64,000 bases of DNA from the NCBI RefSeq assembly GCF_030866825.1, contig NZ_CP133020.1, positions 992,001 through 1,056,000 of the forward strand, written 5' to 3'. Source of the DNA: Rathayibacter sp. SW19 (GTDB lineage: Bacteria; Actinomycetota; Actinomycetes; Actinomycetales; Microbacteriaceae). The notes below the pieces were generated by a model, which saw only the letters and a program-made list of their open reading frames with translations, did no database searches and was not told the DNA's origin. The position numbers and the translations under genes are program-made. Below, piece by piece: positions 51,860 to 58,472 of this stretch (position 1 is the stretch's first letter; each line of letters starts with the position of its first letter).

Positions 51860-53374
51860 GTGTCGTTCGATCGCGCAATCGCGGCAACGCTGCTGCCGGG
51901 ATTCATCGGAACCGAACTGCCCGACTGGCTCGCTGCGCGGTTGCGCGGCGGGCTCGGTGGCGTGTGCATCTTCGGGCAGAACATCCGGTCGCGCACGCAG
52001 CTGCGCGCGCTGACCGACGCCGTCTACGCTGCCAATCCCGAAGCGATCGTCGCGATCGACGAGGAGGGCGGCGACGTCACCCGGCTCTACCACGAATCCG
52101 GATCGCCCTACCCTGGCAATGCGGCGCTCGGTCGCATCGATGATCTCGGCTATACCGAAGAGATCGCACAACTGGTCGGCCGCGAGCTGCGCCGTGTCGG
52201 CTGCAACCTCAACTTTGCCCCGGTCGTCGACGTCAATTCCAACCCGGACAATCCGGTGATCGGTGTGCGCAGCTTCGGCGCAACGCCCCAGCGGGTTGCA
52301 GCGCACGGGGCTGCGTGGACCCGCGGGCTGCAATCCGCCGGCGTCGCAGCCAGTGCGAAGCATTTTCCGGGCCACGGCGATACGGCGACCGATTCGCATC
52401 TGGCTATGCCGGTCGTCGATCGGTCGTTGCATCAGCTGCGGCAGCGTGAGTTGGTGCCGTTCGCCGCCGTCATCGACGCAGGGGTGCGCACCATCATGAC
52501 CTCACACATTCTGCTGCCGCAGCTGGATCCGGCCAACCCGGCCACCCTCAGCCGACGGATCCTCGGCGGCCTGCTTCGCGACGAATTGGGATTCGACGGT
52601 GTGATCGTCAGTGACGCGCTCGACATGGCAGGCGCAAGCGGTGTCGACGGAATCCCGGTTGCCGCAGCCCGGGCGCTCGCGGCAGGCTGCGACCTGCTCT
52701 GCATCGGAACCGGCAACACGGACGAACAACTCGACCAGATCGTTCACGAGATCAGGCGTGCGGTCGCATCCGGTCGACTGACGACAGGGCGGCTGGGCGA
52801 GGCGGCAGGTCGCGTCGTCGGCCTGGCGCAGGCGCTCCAGGCCGAGCGTGCGGCGATTCAGATTCCGGATGCCGGCCCTCAGCTCGCTGAACTCGACCGC
52901 TCGACCGCTCGTGCGCTTTCCGCGTTCGATGCTGACGAGGCTGCTGAGCTGTGGCGAGAAACTGCCCGCGGAAACTACTCCGTCGTGCGGATCGAGACTG
53001 CGGCCAACATCGCGGTCGGAGCGGCCCCGTGGGGTCCGTTCGCCGAGGTCGGCGCGGATCCTTCGCGGCCTGGGAACGCTGCCTTCGCCTCCCACCCGCA
53101 GTTCGTTGCACTCGAGAGCGCGCGGGGCGTGTCTGTACCGGCCGACGAGTCGAACGTGCTCGTGGTCGGCCGTGACATCCACAGGTACGCGTTCGCGCGT
53201 GACCTTGTCGACGGTCTGCGCGCCCGACACTCGAACGTGCTCGTCGTGGACATGGGCTGGCCTTCAGACGACCGCCGCTACGCCGACGTCGCGACATTCG
53301 GAGCATCACGCCTGATGGGCCGAGCGCTGCTCTGCCTGCTCGACGGTTCCAGCGAGGTGCACGCGACTCGCTGA
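51860..53374 (+). CDS. Glycoside hydrolase family 3, beta-N-acetylglucosaminidase (NagZ-like)
   Basis: This 504-residue enzyme has the NagZ-type signature KHFPGHGDTATDSH (catalytic His/Asp dyad) and the nucleophile aspartate in GVIVSDALDM, with AIDEEGGDVTRLY for substrate binding. It hydrolyses GlcNAc beta-linkages, for example in chito-oligosaccharides or muropeptides. The ~160 residues after the barrel form a second, less conserved domain. The GTG at 51860 lies 4 bp beyond the GH20 stop. No signal peptide is seen, so it is cytoplasmic. Confidence 0.92.
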   Translation: MSFDRAIAATLLPGFIGTELPDWLAARLRGGLGGVCIFGQNIRSRTQLRALTDAVYAANPEAIVAIDEEGGDVTRLYHESGSPYPGNAALGRIDDLGYTEEIAQLVGRELRRVGCNLNFAPVVDVNSNPDNPVIGVRSFGATPQRVAAHGAAWTRGLQSAGVAASAKHFPGHGDTATDSHLAMPVVDRSLHQLRQRELVPFAAVIDAGVRTIMTSHILLPQLDPANPATLSRRILGGLLRDELGFDGVIVSDALDMAGASGVDGIPVAAARALAAGCDLLCIGTGNTDEQLDQIVHEIRRAVASGRLTTGRLGEAAGRVVGLAQALQAERAAIQIPDAGPQLAELDRSTARALSAFDADEAAELWRETARGNYSVVRIETAANIAVGAAPWGPFAEVGADPSRPGNAAFASHPQFVALESARGVSVPADESNVLVVGRDIHRYAFARDLVDGLRARHSNVLVVDMGWPSDDRRYADVATFGASRLMGRALLCLLDGSSEVHATR

Positions 53375-53429
53375 GCAACCGACCCCGCCGGCCGGGCAGT
53401 ATCGCGCGAGGCGATAGATTGGAGCCGCT

Positions 53430-54212
53430 ATGGAAATCATCATTCTTTCGTCCCCGGCCGAAGTCGGGCGCGCTGCCGCGAGCAAGATCGCTCAGGTCAT
53501 CAGCCGCAAACCGGATGCCGTTCTCGGCCTCGCGACCGGATCCTCGCCACTGGCGATCTATGCTGAACTCGCCGCGCGTGTGCAGTCAGGTGAGCTCGAC
53601 GCATCCGCTGTCCGTGGATTCGCACTCGACGAATACGTCGGAATCGCAAAAGGGCACCCGGAAAGCTACGAGACGGTGATCCACCGTGACGTTGTCGGGC
53701 CGTTGCGAATGAATCCGAACCTGATCCATGTGCCTGACGGCCGTGCCACGGACATCGAAGCGGCCTGCACCGCTTACGATGCGGCCATTCGCGAGGCAGG
53801 AGGCGTCGACATCCAGATTCTCGGCATCGGCGCGAACGGGCACATCGGGTTCAACGAACCGACCTCGTCGTTCGCCTCACGCACGCGGATCAAGACCCTT
53901 GCACCGCAAACCCGCGCAGACAATGCCCGGTTCTTCGACAACCCGGACGAGGTGCCGACGCACTGCCTCACCCAGGGGCTCGGCACGATCATGGACGCCC
54001 GAGCACTTGTGCTCGTCGCCCAGGGCGCGAACAAGGCGGATGCCGTCGCCGCAGCCGTCGAGGGACCCGTCTCGAGCATGTGCCCGGGTTCGATCCTGCA
54101 ATTCCACCAGCACGCGACGGTGATCGTCGATGAGGCTGCCGCTTCGAAGCTGACGCTGGTCGAGTACTACCAGTACACCTACGCGAACAAGCCGGAGTGG
54201 CAGCGCTTCTGA
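53430..54212 (+). CDS. nagB: Glucosamine-6-phosphate deaminase
   Basis: This 260-residue enzyme converts glucosamine-6-phosphate to fructose-6-phosphate and ammonia. The family features LGLATGSSPLAIYAEL, FALDEYVGIAKGHPESY and LGIGANGHIGFNEPTSS are all intact, as is the C-terminal EYYQYTYANKPEWQRF. The ATG is at 53430. It is the last plus-strand gene of the GlcNAc operon and converges on nagA across a REP-like block. Confidence 0.96.
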   Translation: MEIIILSSPAEVGRAAASKIAQVISRKPDAVLGLATGSSPLAIYAELAARVQSGELDASAVRGFALDEYVGIAKGHPESYETVIHRDVVGPLRMNPNLIHVPDGRATDIEAACTAYDAAIREAGGVDIQILGIGANGHIGFNEPTSSFASRTRIKTLAPQTRADNARFFDNPDEVPTHCLTQGLGTIMDARALVLVAQGANKADAVAAAVEGPVSSMCPGSILQFHQHATVIVDEAAASKLTLVEYYQYTYANKPEWQRF

Positions 54213-54240
54213 CCCCGGCCCGCCCGAGGGGCGAGGTGGC

Positions 54241-54466
54241 CCGGTGGTCGAGTAGGTCGCCCAGCGACCGTATCGAGACCGTGAAGCGCGGGTGTGGTCT
54301 CGATATGTCTGCTCGCCCTTCGGCTTCGCTCAGGGACCGATAGCTCGCGGGCTACTCGACCACCGGGCGACCGTGAACCCGGTGGTCGAGTAGGTCGCCC
54401 AGCGACCGTATCGAGGCCCGGCTACTCGGCGCATGGACCGAAAGCTCGCGGACTACTCGACCACCG
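54241..54466. repeat. REP-like dispersed palindrome block (copy 4)
   Basis: Two rounds of CCGGTGGTCGAGTAGGTCGC...GTATCGAGACC face inverted partners ending CTACTCGACCACCGGG or CTACTCGACCACCG. They separate the convergent nagB and nagA genes and can form bidirectional terminator hairpins. The right end runs into nagA: GGTGGTCGAGTAG read on the minus strand supplies its last codons and stop (Val-Val-Glu-stop). Confidence 0.88.
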
Positions 54467-55637
54467 AGAGCGCAGCGCCCTCTGCCCAGACAGCGCGCAC
54501 GTGCCACTCGTGATCCAGCAGTACGGCGTCTGCCACGTAGCCCGGCTTCAACAGGCCGAACTCGTGTTCACGCCCGAGCACACGTGCAGGGGTCAGGGTC
54601 AGGGCCTCGACTGCCGTGGCCGGTTCGATCCGTGCCGCGGTGACGGCGACGCGGAGGGCTGCATCCTGGGTCAGGGTCGAGCCCGCGATCGTCGACGTGC
54701 CTGACAGCACGGCGAGTCCGTTCGCGACGGTCACGTTGAGCGAGCCGAGGCGATAGTCCCCGTCGTGCGCGCCCGCGGCGGACATCGCATCCGTAATTAA
54801 GGCGACGCGGTGCGGCGCCTGCGTGAAAGCCAGGTGGGCGACATCCGGATGCACGTGAAGTCCGTCGAGAATGAGTTCGAGTGTGACCCGCTCATCTTTC
54901 ATCGCTGCTACAACCGGTCCTGGTGCACGATGTTGGATGCCCGGCATCGCGTTGAACGCGTGTGTCAGCACCCGGGCGCCGCGGTCGAACGCCTCAGCAG
55001 CCTGCTCTTCTGTCGCTTCGGTGTGCCCGACCGCCACAATCACGCCGGCCTCGACGAGTATGTCGATCGACTCGAGCGCGTTTGGCAGCTCGGGCGCAAT
55101 CGTCAGCTGGCGCAGCGTGCCGCGCGCTGCGCCGATCAGTTGTTCGAGGAGTTCGGGATCCGGCTCTCGCAGAAAGTCGGGGTTGTGTGCGCCGCGTCGA
55201 CCGAGCGCCAGGAACGGGCCCTCCAGATGTGCTCCGAGCACCAACGGGTCTAGTACTGCCAGGTCGGCGATGTATTCCAAGCTCTCTCGCAGCTGTGCGA
55301 GCGGGTTTGCAACGAGGCTGATCACCGAGCGGGTCGTGCCGTGAGCTCGGTGGGTGCCGAGGGCGAGCAACAATTCATCGGGCCCGTCGTCGAATGAATG
55401 ACCCCCGCCGCCGTGCCCGTGCAGGTCGATGAAACCGGGTGTCAGCCAGTGGCCGCCCGCGTCGACGACCCGTGCGGATGTTGCGTACCGCTGCCAGTGC
55501 GGGCCTTCACCAACAGCGAGGATGCGATTGCCCTCAGTCGCCAGCCAGAAATCGTCGGTCAGGCCGTCAGCATCGAGTTTGCGTGCCGAATGGATGACCA
55601 GCGGAGTCGCACCACGCTCACCGGAAGCGCCGCTCAC
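54453..55637 (-). CDS. nagA: N-acetylglucosamine-6-phosphate deacetylase
   Basis: This 394-residue amidohydrolase converts GlcNAc-6-phosphate to glucosamine-6-phosphate plus acetate. The metal-site motifs are LTPGFIDLHGHGGGG, LGAHLEGPFL, VAVGHTEA, THAFNAM and the catalytic Asp in LITDAMSAAG. The start is GTG at 55637, overlapping the stop of the DUF2568 gene (GTGA); the longer open frame upstream is antisense noise of that gene. The C-terminus ends inside a REP-like repeat. It supplies the substrate for nagB, which faces it. Confidence 0.94.
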   Translation of the reverse strand: MSGASGERGATPLVIHSARKLDADGLTDDFWLATEGNRILAVGEGPHWQRYATSARVVDAGGHWLTPGFIDLHGHGGGGHSFDDGPDELLLALGTHRAHGTTRSVISLVANPLAQLRESLEYIADLAVLDPLVLGAHLEGPFLALGRRGAHNPDFLREPDPELLEQLIGAARGTLRQLTIAPELPNALESIDILVEAGVIVAVGHTEATEEQAAEAFDRGARVLTHAFNAMPGIQHRAPGPVVAAMKDERVTLELILDGLHVHPDVAHLAFTQAPHRVALITDAMSAAGAHDGDYRLGSLNVTVANGLAVLSGTSTIAGSTLTQDAALRVAVTAARIEPATAVEALTLTPARVLGREHEFGLLKPGYVADAVLLDHEWHVRAVWAEGAALSVVE

Positions 55638-55987
55638 GTGTACGCCTTCCGGCCCTTGATCACGCCACTGACGGCCGCGACGACGGCGAAGACGACGGCG
55701 ACCACCGGCTGGCCGAGATCCCACCAGGTGTATGCCGCGGTCACCATGATCGCGATCTCGATCAGGGCCTTGGCGTAGTTGTCGATCTGCAGCACCGCTT
55801 TCGGCGACAGGAACAGCGCCCACAGAACCATGGCCAGCAGCGGCGCACCGATTCCGACGACGATGTTCCAGGGCAGGGGCCATGTGCTGAAGCCCCAGAT
55901 CGCGAGGCTCGCGAACGCAAACAATTCAATGAAGAACTGGAGCACATCGTTGGGGCGGATGGACGTGTCCGGGCGCGTAGCAGTCAC
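55634..55987 (-). CDS. DUF2568 (YrdB-like) small membrane protein
   Basis: This 117-residue protein has four hydrophobic segments: VLQFFIELFAFASLAIWGF, IVVGIGAPLLAMVLWALF, IEIAIMVTAAYTWWDL and PVVAVVFAVVAAVSGVI. The pattern matches DUF2568/YrdB, an inner-membrane family of unknown function. The ATG is at 55987; the stop overlaps the nagA start (GTGA), so the two are co-translated, which hints at a link with amino-sugar metabolism but does not prove one. Confidence 0.85.
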   Translation of the reverse strand: MTATRPDTSIRPNDVLQFFIELFAFASLAIWGFSTWPLPWNIVVGIGAPLLAMVLWALFLSPKAVLQIDNYAKALIEIAIMVTAAYTWWDLGQPVVAVVFAVVAAVSGVIKGRKAYT

Positions 55988-56000
55988 CCTACGAAGTTTA

Positions 56001-56095
56001 GCGGGGCCCTGTCGTGCTAGCAGGGCCCTGTCGTGCTAGCAGGGCCCTGTCGTGCTGGCGGGGCCCTGTCGTGCTGGCGGGGCGCTGTCGTGCTG
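56001..56095. repeat. 19-bp tandem repeat, five units
   Basis: Five consecutive 19-bp units (GCGGGGCCCTGTCGTGCTA with one or two changes each) lie at 56001, 56020, 56039, 56058 and 56077. A degenerate sixth runs into the purU stop region. Each contains the palindrome GGGCCC or GGCGCC. They fill the whole gap between purU and the DUF2568 gene. Confidence 0.93.
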
Positions 56096-56112
56096 GCGGG
56101 GCTCCGCCGGGC

Positions 56113-56994
56113 TCAGCGGAAGATGATGGTGCGGGCGCCGTCGAGGAGCACACGGCCCTCTGCGAACCATTTGACGGCCTGGGTCAGCGTGCGGCTTTCC
56201 TCATCCTGTCCGATTGCGACCAGCTGCGCTGGCGTGCGGGCGTGATCAACACGCACCACGTTCTGCTCGATGATCGGGCCTTCGTCCAGGTCGCTGGTCA
56301 CGAAGTGGGCGGTCGCTCCGATCAGCTTGACGCCGCGTGCGTGCGCCTGCCGGTAGGGGTTCGCGCCTTTGAATCCGGGCAAGAACGAGTGATGGATGTT
56401 GATCGCCTTGCCGCGCAATCGCTCGCACAGCTCTGGCGAAAGGATCTGCATGTAGCGGGCGAGCACGACTAACTCGATGTCGTAGGCATCGACCGCCTCG
56501 AGAACGCGGGCTTCGAATGCGGCTTTGCTCACGGCATCCGTTATCGGCAAGGCTTCGAAAGGCACGCCGTAGAAGCCGGCGAGGTCTCGGAGCACTCCGT
56601 GGTTGGAAAGGACGAGCGGGATGTCGACCGGCAACTGCCCGGCGCGCTGGCGAAACAGCAAGTCGTTGAGGCAGTGCGCGGCTGTGGACACGAGCACCAG
56701 GGTGCGCAGTGGCCGCTCGACGGTGTCGAGCCCCCACTCCATCTCGTAGCGCTGCGTCACGGGCAGCAACTCGGCGCTGAACTCCTCACGCGAGGCCGGA
56801 GACTCGACCTGGAGGCGCATGAAGAATCGGCCGGTGTCGAGGCTGGCGAACTGTTGGCTCTCGGTGATGTTGCCCCGTGCCGCCACGATCGCACCGCTGA
56901 CCGCGTGAACGATACCGGGCCGGTCGGCGCAGACGAGAGTGACGACCCAGTGGGTGATGAGGTCGGCTGGGTTGGGCGCAGTTGAGGTTTCCAC
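56113..56994 (-). CDS. purU: Formyltetrahydrofolate deformylase
   Basis: This 293-residue enzyme hydrolyses 10-formyl-THF to formate and THF, balancing one-carbon pools and feeding formate to purine synthesis. An N-terminal ACT domain (VTLVCADRPGIVHAVSGAIVAARGNITES) is followed by the formyl-transferase-like fold. The catalytic Asn, His and Asp lie in AINIHHSFLPGFKGANPY and HFVTSDLDEGPIIEQ. The ATG is at 56994. It is the first gene upstream of the DUF2568-nagA pair on the same strand, separated from it by the 19-bp repeats. Confidence 0.95.
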   Translation of the reverse strand: METSTAPNPADLITHWVVTLVCADRPGIVHAVSGAIVAARGNITESQQFASLDTGRFFMRLQVESPASREEFSAELLPVTQRYEMEWGLDTVERPLRTLVLVSTAAHCLNDLLFRQRAGQLPVDIPLVLSNHGVLRDLAGFYGVPFEALPITDAVSKAAFEARVLEAVDAYDIELVVLARYMQILSPELCERLRGKAINIHHSFLPGFKGANPYRQAHARGVKLIGATAHFVTSDLDEGPIIEQNVVRVDHARTPAQLVAIGQDEESRTLTQAVKWFAEGRVLLDGARTIIFR

Positions 56995-57221
56995 CCCACC
57001 AATCTATTGCGTGCGGATGCCACGTGTATACCGGTGTGCAGATTGCGGTCGCCCCGGGTGTTTCGCAGCCTGTCTTCGATAGACTGGCTCGTGGCCGGCG
57101 GAGAGCGCGCGGCCCTGGGCGCGCACATCAGCGCGTAGTCGACCCGCTCCACAGTTCGATTGGTTCCTGACCGCGACTGCTACGAGTGAGCGGGGAACGC
57201 CATTCGTGAGCACCAGCGAAC

Positions 57222-58472
57222 ATGACCCTCCTCGAAACACCGCGTGGAACGATCGCGCGTCCCTTTCCCTGGGGCGGCCTGATCGTACTGGCCTGCGTGG
57301 TTTTCCTCTCGGTCACCGCCGAGACTCTGCCGACCGGGCTGCTTCCCGACATGAGCTCGACGCTCGGCGTGAGCGAACCACAGGTCGGGCTGCTCGTGAC
57401 GATCTTCGCGGTCTCTGTCGTCGCCACGAGTGCTCCTCTGACCGCGCTGACCAGACGGTGGCCGCGACGCGGTCTTCTGGTCGGAGTGATTCTCGTGCTT
57501 GGAATCAGCAACTTGCTCGCCGCGCTCGCCCCCGACTTCGGGTGGGTCGTGGCAACGCGCGTGCTGGGCGGCATGGCGCACGGAATGTTCTGGGCGATCG
57601 TCGGCGCGTATGCCGGGCACCTCGTGCCCAAGGAACAGATCGGCCGTGCCGTCTCGATCATCATCGGTGGTGGCACGCTCGCATTCGTGTTCGGGGTGCC
57701 TGTCGCCACCGCAGCGGGTCACGCCTTCGGCTGGCGGATGTCCTTTGCCGGCCTCGGCATGCTGACCGTCCTCGGCGCAGCGCTGGTCTGGCTCTTCCTG
57801 CCCGTCGTAGCACGATCAGGTGCTGCGGATGCGCACGCCGCGGCATCCGCGCGTGCCCCGAAAGCCAAACGACCGCGCGACGCGAGCATCCCTGCCGTAC
57901 TGACGGTCTGCGGGCTTGCCACTGTGATCATGATCGGTCACTATGCGTTCTATACTTACATCGCTCCGTTCATGATCTCGGTGATGGGCGTCGACGCCGG
58001 CGCCGTCGGCCCGCTGTTGTTCCTCTACGGGGCTGCCGGCGCGATCGGCCTGATCATCGCGGGCTCGGTCTTCGGCCCGCGACCGCAGCTGGGGCTGGTG
58101 ACGATGATTGCGCTGGCGGGTGTCTCAGTCTCGCTCCTGGCCGTCTTCGCTGCGACGCCGGTGCTCGGCCTGGCGGCGTTCTTGCTGTGGGGTCTCGCGT
58201 TCGGGGCGCTTCCGCCGTTGCTGCAGACCCGGCTGCTGCACGCCTCATCCGCGTCGTTCCGTGACACGGCCAGCGCGCTGTACACGACGGCGTTCAATAT
58301 CGGCATCGGTGGTGGGGCGCTCGTCGGCGCCGTGGTCTACGGCGCGTTCGGCCTGGGTGAACTGCCGTGGATCTATGTCGCGCTGCTCGCGATCGCGCTT
58401 GTGCTGATCGTGGTCATCCCGCTGGTTGCGCCGCTATTGCGCCGCGCCCAACCGGAGCGCCTGCGCCGGTAG
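57222..58472 (+). CDS. MFS transporter (DHA1-type, drug/sugar efflux)
   Basis: This 416-residue integral membrane protein has twelve predicted helices. The opening VVFLSVTAETLPTGLLPDMSSTLGVSEPQVGLLVTIFAVSVV fits the AraJ/YdhP group of DHA1 exporters, and LTRRWPRRGLLVGVIL is the loop 2-3 MFS signature region. The ATG is at 57222; an alternative longer frame at 57206 is out of phase. Its last 59 bp overlap the convergent sigma-factor fusion gene. Substrate unknown. Confidence 0.88.
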   Translation: MTLLETPRGTIARPFPWGGLIVLACVVFLSVTAETLPTGLLPDMSSTLGVSEPQVGLLVTIFAVSVVATSAPLTALTRRWPRRGLLVGVILVLGISNLLAALAPDFGWVVATRVLGGMAHGMFWAIVGAYAGHLVPKEQIGRAVSIIIGGGTLAFVFGVPVATAAGHAFGWRMSFAGLGMLTVLGAALVWLFLPVVARSGAADAHAAASARAPKAKRPRDASIPAVLTVCGLATVIMIGHYAFYTYIAPFMISVMGVDAGAVGPLLFLYGAAGAIGLIIAGSVFGPRPQLGLVTMIALAGVSVSLLAVFAATPVLGLAAFLLWGLAFGALPPLLQTRLLHASSASFRDTASALYTTAFNIGIGGGALVGAVVYGAFGLGELPWIYVALLAIALVLIVVIPLVAPLLRRAQPERLRR

